Shown here piece by piece: positions 32,095 to 39,515 of a stretch of DNA of 64,000 bases. A model generated the notes under the pieces. It searched no databases. It was not told the DNA's origin and was given only the letters and a program-made list of their open reading frames with translations. Source of the stretch: Nocardioides soli (GTDB lineage Bacteria; Actinomycetota; Actinomycetes; Propionibacteriales; Nocardioidaceae); NCBI RefSeq assembly GCF_014191495.1, contig NZ_JACHWR010000001.1:1674001-1738000 (forward strand). The letters are read 5' to 3'. The translations under genes and the position numbers were made by a program. Each line of letters starts with the position of its first letter. Within the stretch, counting starts at the first letter, position 1.

Positions 32095-33746
32095 AGCCGG
32101 CCTCCGGCCCGGGAGGTCCGCCGGCGGCGCATCCCCACGACGTACAGGCCGGGCAGCAGCACCAGCGCCAGCAGCTCGAGGACCGCGAGCCAGCCGAACG
32201 TCCGCTGGTCGGTGGTGCGGCCGGCGACCAGCTCGGTCGGGTCGGCGTAGATCACCTCGCCGGTGGTGCCCGTGGTGGTGGCCGATCCCGCGGCGCCGAC
32301 GGCCAGGCCGGTCTCCGGATCGATCGCCGCCGGCGCGTCGCCCGGCGCCGCGGGCCCCTCACCACCGGAGGCGGCGGCGCCCCGCTCACCGTCGGTGCCG
32401 GCGGCCCCCTCGCCGCCGTTCCGACCGGCGCCGCCGGCCCCGCCGCCGTCGTCGGTGCTGGGCTGGTTGGTGCCCGTCTCGGTGCCGCAGGGGCCTTGGC
32501 CCGCCTGGTCGCACGCCGCGGGCTGCGGCGCCTTGTCGGCGAGCACGTTGTGGCTGAGATTCTTGCCGTCGAACGTCGGGTTGTTGCACGAGCGCACGTC
32601 GCGGTCGGTGAGGTCGACGGCCGGATCGGCGCCCTTGAGCTTGGCGAGCTGGTCGAAGCCGGCCTGCACGAGGTTGAGCGGCAGCGGTGAGTAGCCGTAG
32701 GGCCCGGCCTTCGTCTGCCCCGCGCACAGCGAGTAGTACATGAAGTCGGCGAGGGTCTGGCGCTTCGCCGACGACATCCGCGGGTCGTCGGACCCGGTCG
32801 GGATGATCATGTAGGAGTACGACGAGATCGGGTAGGCCCGCGGGTCGGGGTTGGCGTAGACGCCGTCGAGGACCTGCGTGAGGTACAGCTGGCTCGACTT
32901 GTCCTGGTTGATCTTCGCCTTCGTCAGCGCGACCGCGGTGTTGTACTGCGTCGGCTCGACGAAGTAGCCCGCCTGGTTCTGCACCTTCACGACCGGGTAG
33001 TCGGCGTTGACGGGGTACGAGTACTCGACGTACCCGATCATCCCGTTGCCCGCGAAGCCCTTGATCGTGTTCATCACCTGGTCGGAGCCCGCCTGGCTGA
33101 CCATCTGGCTGCCGGCCTTCTTCGGGTAGTACGACGTCAGCCCGGCTTGGCCGAAGTAGGGCCGCCAGATGTTCGGGTACTGCTTGTCCATCCAGGTGGT
33201 GAACTGCGCCGTGGTGCCGGAGCCGTCGGAGCGGACCACCGGCTTGATCGGCAGCGAGGGGAACGTGCGGCCGTTGTTGTCCTTGGTGATCGCCGGGTCG
33301 TTCCAATTGGTGATCTGCAGCGTGAAGATCTTCGCGATCGTCTCGCCGGAGAGCCGCAGGTTGCGGACCAGCTCGTTGCCGATCTTCAGCTGGTAGGTGA
33401 ACGCCGTGCCGCCGGCGACGATCGGGAGGTAGGCGAACGGGCGGCCGTTGCTGGTGTCGGACTGGCCGCGCTCGTCGGTGCCCTGATAGGGGATCTCGGA
33501 GATCGCGAAGTCGGTGCTCGCCTGCGAGAAGTCCTTGCGGCCCTTGGTCGAGCCGCCGCCGGTGTAGACGACCTTCATGCCGTTGGAGTCGACGTCGGCG
33601 ATCCACTGCTGGAGGATCAGCTCCGACCAGGTGGAGCCGGTGCCCTCGATCTGCGCGTACGTCGTGGCGTGCGCCGGCCCCGGCAGGGACGCGAGGCCGG
33701 CGAGCGACAGCGCGAGGGCCACGATCAGGCGGATGGGGCGGTTCAC
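32091..33746 (-). CDS. pstS: Phosphate-binding protein PstS with C-terminal membrane anchor
   Basis: 551 residues. Signal peptide to about residue 27 (GPAHA). The PBP domain (28-375) shows IEGTGSTWSELILQQW, VVYTGGGSTKGRKDF, TDFAISEIPYQ, LRLSGETIAKIFTLQITNW and VVRSDGSGTTAQFTTW, the phosphate-ligating set. A Gly/Ala/Glu-rich linker (about 430-500) leads to a membrane helix and Arg-rich tail (about 520-551). There is no lipobox, so anchoring is by the C-terminal helix rather than by lipid, unlike classical PstS. GTG start overlaps pstA by 4 bases. It delivers phosphate to PstCA. Confidence 0.93.
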   Translation of the reverse strand: MNRPIRLIVALALSLAGLASLPGPAHATTYAQIEGTGSTWSELILQQWIADVDSNGMKVVYTGGGSTKGRKDFSQASTDFAISEIPYQGTDERGQSDTSNGRPFAYLPIVAGGTAFTYQLKIGNELVRNLRLSGETIAKIFTLQITNWNDPAITKDNNGRTFPSLPIKPVVRSDGSGTTAQFTTWMDKQYPNIWRPYFGQAGLTSYYPKKAGSQMVSQAGSDQVMNTIKGFAGNGMIGYVEYSYPVNADYPVVKVQNQAGYFVEPTQYNTAVALTKAKINQDKSSQLYLTQVLDGVYANPDPRAYPISSYSYMIIPTGSDDPRMSSAKRQTLADFMYYSLCAGQTKAGPYGYSPLPLNLVQAGFDQLAKLKGADPAVDLTDRDVRSCNNPTFDGKNLSHNVLADKAPQPAACDQAGQGPCGTETGTNQPSTDDGGGAGGAGRNGGEGAAGTDGERGAAASGGEGPAAPGDAPAAIDPETGLAVGAAGSATTTGTTGEVIYADPTELVAGRTTDQRTFGWLAVLELLALVLLPGLYVVGMRRRRTSRAGGRL

Positions 33747-34987
33747 GAGGTCTCCTGGTCGATGCGGTGGCTGGTGTACGTGGTGTCGATCGCGGGCGCG
33801 ACGGGGCCCATCTCGACGAGCGGATCGGAGTGCACGAAGTCGACGGCGGGGCGTGAGCGGCCGCGGCGCGCCTTGGTCCTCTTCGGGCGGGCGATCAGCC
33901 GCGCGAGCACGAAGAGGGCGAGCACGACGGCCAGCAGCACGGTGGCCGCGGCGAACGCACGGGCGATGGCGTTCGGCTCGCCGGAGCGGACCGTCGAGTA
34001 GATGAAGAGCGGCAGCGAGTTCATCACCCCGTCGGTCGGATCGACCACGAAGAACTGCGCGTTGCCGGAGGTGAGCAGCACCGGGCTGGTCTCGCCGATG
34101 CCCCGGGCGATGCCGAGGATGCAGGCGGTCGCGAGGCCCGGACGCGCGGTGGGCAGCACGACGTACCAGACCGTCCGCCAGCGGCTCGCGCCGAGCGCGA
34201 GGCTTGCCTCACGCAGGCCGCCGGGGACGACGCGCAGCACCACGTCGGCCGCGCGGGCGATGATCGGGAGCATCATCACGCCGATCGCCAGCGCGGCGGC
34301 CAGCCCCGAGCGCGGAAGGCCGAGCGCGACGATGAAGACCGAGTAGATGAACAGGCCGGCGACGATCGAGGGCAGCGCGGTCATCGCCTCCACGACCGTG
34401 CGCACGACCCGGGAGAAGCGGCCGCCGACCTCGCTCATGAAGACCGCGGTGCCGATGCCGAGCGGCAGCGTGATGGCGATGGCGATCCCGATCTGGATCA
34501 GCGAGCCGAGGACGGCGTGCGCGATCCCGCCCTTGTCGAAGGGGTCCTTCGGGCCGACGCCGGCCATGTCGTCGACGTAGAAGTTCAGGTGCAGCAGCGG
34601 CTCGACGCCCTTGACCACCACGAAGACGACCGCGCTGAGCACCACCGCGCCGACGACCGTCGCCCCGGCGGTGATGACGGTGGCCGCGGCCCGGTCCCGC
34701 ACCTCGACCAGGCCGCCGGTCATGCCGGACGTGACGGCGCCGACCAGCAGGAGGGCGAGGAAGGCCACGACGAGGAACCACGGCAGCCCCGGCAGCGGGA
34801 GCAGGCGCTGGGTGATCAGCCAGGCCAGGCCCAGGGCCGAGGCGATGCTGCCGATCCGCAGGAACTTCTCGTCGGCGGGCAACCGGCCGAGCGAGGCGCG
34901 CGGAACCGGCGGTGGCGCGTCGTCGTCGTACCGCGGCAGGAACGTGGTCCCCGCGGCTTCGGTATCGGGGGCGAGGGCGGTGGTCAT
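33743..34987 (-). CDS. pstA: Phosphate ABC transporter permease PstA
   Basis: 414 residues, longer than usual PstA (about 280-300) through an N-terminal extension with two additional membrane segments and a C-terminal tail of about 50 residues. The core shows FMSEVGGRFSRVVRTVVEAM, ALPSIVAGLFIYSVF and the EAA loop LREASLALGASRWRTVWYVVLP, diagnostic for PstA. Forms the channel with PstC. Start ATG lies three bases after the pstC stop. Confidence 0.95.
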   Translation of the reverse strand: MTTALAPDTEAAGTTFLPRYDDDAPPPVPRASLGRLPADEKFLRIGSIASALGLAWLITQRLLPLPGLPWFLVVAFLALLLVGAVTSGMTGGLVEVRDRAAATVITAGATVVGAVVLSAVVFVVVKGVEPLLHLNFYVDDMAGVGPKDPFDKGGIAHAVLGSLIQIGIAIAITLPLGIGTAVFMSEVGGRFSRVVRTVVEAMTALPSIVAGLFIYSVFIVALGLPRSGLAAALAIGVMMLPIIARAADVVLRVVPGGLREASLALGASRWRTVWYVVLPTARPGLATACILGIARGIGETSPVLLTSGNAQFFVVDPTDGVMNSLPLFIYSTVRSGEPNAIARAFAAATVLLAVVLALFVLARLIARPKRTKARRGRSRPAVDFVHSDPLVEMGPVAPAIDTTYTSHRIDQETS

Positions 34988-34990
34988 CGG

Positions 34991-36007
34991 CTACGCGTCC
35001 GTCCCGGCGCCCGAGCGGCTTCGGTTGACGATCATGGCGGCGATCGTGTTGACGACGAGGGTGATCAGGAAGAGCACGAAGCCCGCGGCGAGCAGTGCGG
35101 AGAGCTGGCTCTTGCTCGCGTCGCCGAACCGGCCGGCGATCAGCGCGGAGACGGTGTTGCCGCCGATCTCGAGGATGCGCCACTTGGACTCGAACGACGG
35201 CGACAGGATCAGCAGCACCGCGATCGTCTCGCCGAGCGCCCGGCCCAGGCCGAGCATGGTGCCGCCGATGATGCCGCCGCGCCCGAAGGGCAGGACGACC
35301 GCGCGGATCATGCCCCACTTGGTGGCCCCGAGCGCGAGTGCGGCCTCCTTCTCGCCGGGCGGCGTCTGCGAGAAGACCTGACGCATCACCGCGCACGACA
35401 TCGGCAGCACCATCATCGCGACGGCGATGCCCGCGCAGAACATGCTGAAGCTGTAGTTGGAGATGGCGGCGTCGATCAGCGCGGCGTCCGGGTCGGCGTT
35501 GTGCACGTCGAAGAGCGGCACCCAGCCGAGGTTGCGGTCCAGCCAGACCGCGAACTCCGCGGCGTACGGCATGATCAGGAAGTAGCCCCACAGGCCCCAG
35601 ATGATCGACGGAACCGCGGCCATCAGATCGACCAGCGACACCAGCGTGCTGCGCAGGAACGCCGGCGCGTACTCGCTGATGTAGAGCGCGGTCAGCAGGG
35701 CCAGCGGGAACGCGATCGCCATCGCCACCAGCGCGACCATGACCGTGCCGGTCAGCACCGCCCGGATCCCGAGGATGTCGGCCTCCGGCTGCCAGCTGGC
35801 CTCGGTGAAGAAGCTCAGCCCGTAGTGGGTCAGCGTGGGCCAGGCCTGCCAGCCGAGGAAGAGGCCGACGCCGCCGGTGATCACCAGCACGGTCGCGCCG
35901 ACGGCACGGATCGAGTGGACGAACACCCGATCCGCCCCGGTGGCCTTCCGGGAGATGGTGCGGGGCTCCACCTCGACGGTGGCGTCCTGGACGGGGAGGG
36001 TGGTCAC
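34991..36007 (-). CDS. pstC: Phosphate ABC transporter permease PstC
   Basis: 338 residues, six membrane segments. Family motifs are ALYISEYAPAFLRSTLVSLVDLMAAVPSI in the middle, the EAA loop GEKEAALALGATKWGMIRAVVLP and GLGRALGETIAVLLI. GTG at 36007 is chosen, with AGGAAG about ten bases upstream; a longer frame from 36052 lacks conservation. First gene of the phosphate operon and directly downstream of a candidate PHO box, so expression should rise under phosphate starvation through PhoP. Confidence 0.95.
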   Translation of the reverse strand: MTTLPVQDATVEVEPRTISRKATGADRVFVHSIRAVGATVLVITGGVGLFLGWQAWPTLTHYGLSFFTEASWQPEADILGIRAVLTGTVMVALVAMAIAFPLALLTALYISEYAPAFLRSTLVSLVDLMAAVPSIIWGLWGYFLIMPYAAEFAVWLDRNLGWVPLFDVHNADPDAALIDAAISNYSFSMFCAGIAVAMMVLPMSCAVMRQVFSQTPPGEKEAALALGATKWGMIRAVVLPFGRGGIIGGTMLGLGRALGETIAVLLILSPSFESKWRILEIGGNTVSALIAGRFGDASKSQLSALLAAGFVLFLITLVVNTIAAMIVNRSRSGAGTDA

Positions 36008-36102
36008 CTGGTTCTTCCTGGCTGAGCACGGGCCGCGCGTCCGGTGGAGCACGCGGTCGAAACGCCTGAAGTCTCAGGAGACCGCCGAAACAGATGGCCC
36101 TT

Positions 36103-36124
36103 CCACGATGAACGGCGGGCGAAC
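36103..36124 (-). promoter_or_regulatory. Candidate PHO box (PhoP-binding direct repeats)
   Basis: Two adjacent 11-base units on the minus strand, GTTCGCCCGCC then GTTCATCGTGG, match the Streptomyces PHO-box design (repeated GTTCACC-type units at 11-base period). It lies about 95 bases upstream of pstC. Phosphate-starvation induction is inferred. Confidence 0.6.
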
Positions 36125-36307
36125 AGCGACGGCCGGCTTGCCCAACTTCGCCGTCCACCGATCCGCCGATGGCCCGAACGGGCCATGCCACCTCACCCCG
36201 AATGCCCATCTAGGCCAGGGGATCACGGCTCCCCTACGAAGATCCGACCGTGGTGTTGAGGCCCGAGGAACGCCAGCGACGAGCCACAAGCCGACCGTGC
36301 CCGACGA
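36125..36307. other. Intergenic part of the pst upstream region
   Basis: No coding frame is supported here. A perfect 18-bp palindrome, ATGGCCCGAACGGGCCAT, spans 36169-36186 and could be an operator or a hairpin in a long 5' leader. Nothing else stands out in the stretch to the dispersed repeat at 36308. Confidence 0.45.
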
Positions 36308-36347
36308 CGGTGGTTGAGGAGATTGCGCTAGCAACCGTCTCGAAACC
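36308..36347 (-). repeat. Dispersed repeat unit, minus orientation
   Basis: CGGTGGTTGAGGAG, then ATTGCGCTAGCAACC as a small hairpin core, then GTCTCGAAACC. It is a full unit in inverse orientation to those at 8.3 and 8.8 kb. It lies 28 bases downstream of the HNH gene stop and may serve as its terminator. Confidence 0.85.
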
Positions 36348-36375
36348 ATCGTGCCCAGCCCGGCTGACTTGATCG

Positions 36376-37620
36376 TCACGTGCGTCGATAGAAGCGGATC
36401 TTCCCGGTGGGCAGGTACGTGGTCTGGTACGTGGGGTCGTGGATGAGGGTGTGGTGCCAGGCGCAGAGGGAGGCGCCGTCGGTGAGGTTGGTGTGGCCGC
36501 CGTCGGCCCAGTGCTGTTGGTGGTGGGCGTGGAGTCCGGTGGTGCGGTCGCAGCCCTCGGCACGGCAGCCGTGGTCGCGCAGGAACATGGCGATCCGCTG
36601 GCGCTCGCTGTGATACCGACTCCGCCTACCCAGGTCCAGCGGGACCGAGGCGCCGCCGAGGACGGCGGGGATGATGCCCGCCTCGCACGCGAGCCGGCGG
36701 GCCATCGCGGGTGAGATTTGGTCGCCGGTGTCGAGGACGCCGGCCTTCTCCAGCCGGTCGGTGAGGGTGTCTTCGTCGATGACGACCACGATGGTGGCGT
36801 TGACCCCGCCGGTGGTCGGGAGTCGGTCGACCGGGTAGCGCTCGATCAGCTCGCACAGCGCCCGGCCGAGTGCCTCGGGTCCGGGCCTGCGTTCGATGCC
36901 GGGGCCCTGGGTGGCCGCCACGTGCTTCGGAGCGGCCAGCGCCATCAGCATCTTCCGTAGGGCGGCGGCGTGGTAGGTCGGCAGCGTGAACCGGCCACGG
37001 GTGGTGCCGTCCCCGTCGTCGACCATCGTGACCGAGCAGGCCCGCAGCGCGGCCGCCTCCTGCCGTTGCAGGATCTCGGCTTCGTGGGCGTCGGCCTCGG
37101 CTGGGGCGATGACCTCCCACAGCCGCCGCCCCAGCCGGCTCAGTGCCTTCGCGTCGTGATGACGCGCCTCCGCGAGCAGATGCGCCTCCGCCTTCTCCCG
37201 GGTCTCCGCCCCGAGGTCGGCCGGGAGCTGGTCGACCCACCGAATGACGACCCGCGCCTGCTCGACGTCGATGTCCCCGGCCGCCAGCGCCTCCCGGGTG
37301 GACTGGTGTTGCTCGAGGTCGTGGCCGAGCCGCACCGCGCCGTACGCGGCCGCCCGGGTGGTCTTGGTGGTGTGGGCCAGCCAGTTCGCCGCCGACGAGG
37401 CACCCACGTCCTGGCCCACATGCATGGTGTCGGCGTGCGCGGCCACCCGGGCCTGCAGCTCGGCGACCTGCGCCGCCAGCCGGGTCAGCTCGACCAGCGT
37501 CGCGCCGGCCTCGGCGGGGTCCATGGACCACACCGACGCATCGGCCACCGAGTCGGCGAGATCGCGCATCCGCGCGGTCGTCGTCGACACCCGGTGCCGC
37601 GGCGTGGCCTGTGCTGTCAT
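36376..37620 (-). CDS. DUF222 / 13E12-repeat HNH endonuclease-domain protein
   Basis: 414 residues. A helical DUF222 region (about 20-290; VELTRLAAQVAELQARVAAHAD, ANWLAHTTKTTRAAAYGAVRLG) precedes a C-terminal HNH nuclease domain (about 345-400). That domain reads CRAEGCDRTTGLHAHHQQHW ... CAWHHTLIHD, with Cys pairs for zinc and the HH and HH catalytic positions intact. These 13E12-family genes are present in many divergent copies in Nocardioides and Mycobacterium and are thought to behave as selfish or mobile-associated genes; their target is unknown. Full length and apparently intact. Dispersed repeats lie on both sides. Confidence 0.92.
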   Translation of the reverse strand: MTAQATPRHRVSTTTARMRDLADSVADASVWSMDPAEAGATLVELTRLAAQVAELQARVAAHADTMHVGQDVGASSAANWLAHTTKTTRAAAYGAVRLGHDLEQHQSTREALAAGDIDVEQARVVIRWVDQLPADLGAETREKAEAHLLAEARHHDAKALSRLGRRLWEVIAPAEADAHEAEILQRQEAAALRACSVTMVDDGDGTTRGRFTLPTYHAAALRKMLMALAAPKHVAATQGPGIERRPGPEALGRALCELIERYPVDRLPTTGGVNATIVVVIDEDTLTDRLEKAGVLDTGDQISPAMARRLACEAGIIPAVLGGASVPLDLGRRSRYHSERQRIAMFLRDHGCRAEGCDRTTGLHAHHQQHWADGGHTNLTDGASLCAWHHTLIHDPTYQTTYLPTGKIRFYRRT

Positions 37621-37749
37621 GACCCCTACTCAAGCACCCGCCACCGACACTCAATGCCCTGAATCCCCTTATTTCACAGGGCTTTGGGTCACGAACAGGT
37701 CACGATCCAGCGTGCTCGTCCACACCCGAGTCGATGTCTGTGGAGGGGT
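37621..37749. other. Upstream region of the HNH gene
   Basis: No gene is seen. Contains a relatively AT-rich patch (around 37655-37690, with CCTTATTTCACAGGG) that probably holds the HNH promoter, read on the minus strand. Confidence 0.35.
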
Positions 37750-37865
37750 GGTTTCGAGACAGGCGCTAGCGCGCCTTCCTCAACCACCGTGGGCGCGCCT
37801 TCCTCAACCACCGTGACCCCGGCGACGGTGGTTGAGGAGGTTGCGCTAGCAACCGTCTCGAAACC
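37750..37865. repeat. Dispersed repeat array: full unit, half unit, inverted full unit
   Basis: A plus-oriented unit runs 37750-37789 with core AGGCGCTAGCGCGCC. It is followed by an extra GCGCGCCTTCCTCAACCACCG half (37793-37813) and, after a short spacer, by an inverted full unit (37826-37865) with core TTGCGCTAGCAACC. The two full units face each other. Confidence 0.9.
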
Positions 37866-37896
37866 ACCACCCCCGCGGTAGAGCCGACCGCAGGTC

Positions 37897-38019
37897 GGCG
37901 TCCTCCCGATAGGCGCCAACGGGGTGCGCGGGAGGAGCCGTCAAGGACGGCGAAGCCGCCGCAGGGAATCCTTGACGGCGGAGGACGCGCGCCCATACTG
38001 GCGCCGCCGGGAGGACGCC
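37897..38019. other. Nested inverted-repeat element (about 123 bp), possible structured RNA or MITE
   Basis: Outer arms: GGCGTCCTCCCG (37897-37908) plus GGCGCCA (37912-37918) pair with TGGCGCC (37999-38005) plus CGGGAGGACGCC (38008-38019). Inner arms: GCCGTCAAGGA (37937-37947) pairs with TCCTTGACGGC (37969-37979), and inside them CGGCGAAGCCG forms a short tip hairpin. No coding frame is supported. Dispersed repeats border it on both sides. Confidence 0.75.
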
Positions 38020-38043
38020 AACACTCCCCGACGCGGGACCGGT

Positions 38044-38185
38044 GGTTTCGAGACAGGCGCTAGCGCGCCTTCCTCAACCACCGTGGGCGCGCCTTCCTCA
38101 ACCACCGTGACCAGGACGGGTGGTTTCGAGACAGGCGCTAGCGCGCCTTCCTCAACCACCGGGCGCGCGCCTTCCTCAACCACCG
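38044..38185 (+). repeat. Dispersed repeat array: two full units each followed by a half unit
   Basis: Full units at 38044-38083 and 38122-38161 share the core AGGCGCTAGCGCGCC. Each is followed by an extra CTTCCTCAACCACCG half. The array ends 8 bases before the stop of the VOC gene. The same unit-plus-half architecture occurs at 37750 and 8807. Confidence 0.9.
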
Positions 38186-38192
38186 TGGCTAC

Positions 38193-38594
38193 TCAGGCCT
38201 GCTGGGCGGCGAGCTCGGCTTCGGAGCGCAGGATGCAGAACTCGTTGCCCTCGGGGTCGGCGAGGACGACCCAGCCGGTGCCGGGGCCGTACTTGCCGCG
38301 CAGGTCGGCGACCACGGTGGCGCCGTGGGCGACCAGGGTCGTCAGCTCCTCGTCGCGGGTGGCGGCGCGCGGGCGCAGATCGAGGTGCAGCCGGTTCTTG
38401 CCGGACTTGGTGTCCGGGGTCTCGATGAACAGCAGCCGGTGGCCGGTCTCGGGGTCGCGGATCATGCACTCCTCGTGGCCGGGCAGGTTGGGGTCGCCCT
38501 CGATGTCGACGTACCCGAGCACGGGCTTCCACCACTCGGAGAGCTCGTAGGCGTTCTGGGCGTCGATGGTCGTGTGGGAGATGAACGCAGTCAT
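38193..38594 (-). CDS. VOC-superfamily (glyoxalase-like) protein
   Basis: 133 residues with the paired beta-alpha-beta-beta-beta modules of the vicinal oxygen chelate fold. FISHTTIDAQNAYELSEWW starts it, RLLFIETPDTKSGKNRLHLDLRP holds the central strand with a His, and GTGWVVLADPEGNEFCILRSE is the characteristic DPEGNEF ending. Members include metal-dependent lyases, dioxygenases and resistance proteins; this one belongs to the small glyoxalase-like group common in actinobacteria, of unknown substrate. Start at the ATG at 38594. It stands alone between the repeat array and the polysaccharide region. Confidence 0.85.
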   Translation of the reverse strand: MTAFISHTTIDAQNAYELSEWWKPVLGYVDIEGDPNLPGHEECMIRDPETGHRLLFIETPDTKSGKNRLHLDLRPRAATRDEELTTLVAHGATVVADLRGKYGPGTGWVVLADPEGNEFCILRSEAELAAQQA

Positions 38595-38778
38595 GCACCC
38601 ACGATCCCGACCCGCAGCGCCGGGCTCAACGGGGTTTCTCCCGAGCGTGCCGCGGGTGCTCCCCAGTCTTGGGTAACTGCCCGCCGGGAAGCTCAGCCGG
38701 GTGCGGCCGATCGCCCACGCTCGACAGCGGAGTGGGGGACTCGCCAAGGGGTCCTTCCCTGGCGCCTGGAGACCGTCG

Positions 38779-39510
38779 ATGCCGAACCGCCGCAGCATGC
38801 TGATCGCGCTCGCGGCCGCAGTGCTGGCGGCGATCGTCGTGGGTGGCGCCTTCGGCGTGCGACTCGGCGACGATCCGGACGGGACCTCCGCCCCGACCGC
38901 GGACGCATCCGCGGACCACGACGCCCCGACCGGCTCGCTGTCTGGCAGGACGGAGCCCCGGTCGGGGACCAAGCAACGAGGCTCGGAGTCCCTGCCGGAG
39001 CCGACCTCGTCCACCTCGCCGCAGACACCGCAGGCGCCGACGACGCCGACGACGGCCAAGGGCGGCGTAGCGGTGGTGCCCGAGCAGGCCGGGCCCGCCG
39101 GGGAGTACCGGCTCCCCGGCCTCGGCCGACCCGCGACCGACCCGTCGGGCCCCGCCTACGAGCCGCCCGAGAAGCCGGCGGCCGCGCGCGGCCGACTCGT
39201 CGCCGGGTATCCCGCGCGGCTGCTGCCGCGCGCACCGCGCAGCACGGTCGTGAGCAGCAGCGTCGCGCCGACCACCGGTCGGGTGCAGGTCGCCCTGGTC
39301 GGCCATCGGTCGACGAGCCCATCCTCGGTGCTGCTGTTCTACCGCGCCACACTCGGCCGGTCGGGCTTCCGGGAGGTGCCGACCCAGGCCGTCGGCGGCG
39401 CCGACGCGGCGGCGTTCCGGCGCGGCGACGAGCGCGTGGTCGTCACGATCGACCCCGCGCCCGCCCGCACCTACTCGGTCTACGCGACGCTGGTCGCCGG
39501 CGAGGCCTGA
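38779..39510 (+). CDS. Membrane-anchored exported protein of unknown function
   Basis: 243 residues. A short basic start is followed by a membrane or signal segment (MLIALAAAVLAAIVVGGAFG). A long Asp/Ser/Thr/Pro-rich linker (about 30-100) leads to a compact C-terminal domain (about 140-243) with STVVSSSVAPTTGRVQVALVGH and VLLFYRATLGRSGFREV. That last pattern resembles small domains that compare predicted and observed surface values in other actinobacterial secreted proteins, but I do not recognise a named family. GGAG lies upstream of the chosen ATG. It precedes the MFS gene by 5 bases and so heads this operon. Confidence 0.7.
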   Translation: MPNRRSMLIALAAAVLAAIVVGGAFGVRLGDDPDGTSAPTADASADHDAPTGSLSGRTEPRSGTKQRGSESLPEPTSSTSPQTPQAPTTPTTAKGGVAVVPEQAGPAGEYRLPGLGRPATDPSGPAYEPPEKPAAARGRLVAGYPARLLPRAPRSTVVSSSVAPTTGRVQVALVGHRSTSPSSVLLFYRATLGRSGFREVPTQAVGGADAAAFRRGDERVVVTIDPAPARTYSVYATLVAGEA

Positions 39511-39515
39511 GCCGG

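Noticed and set aside
36376..37620. Restriction endonuclease or homing system
   Set aside because: The HNH domain with DUF222 is the common 13E12 family; no methyltransferase, intron or intein context is present.
38044..38185. CRISPR array or terminal inverted repeats of a transposon
   Set aside because: Spacers are not unique, copies are few and no transposase is nearby; the unit also occurs singly at distant sites.
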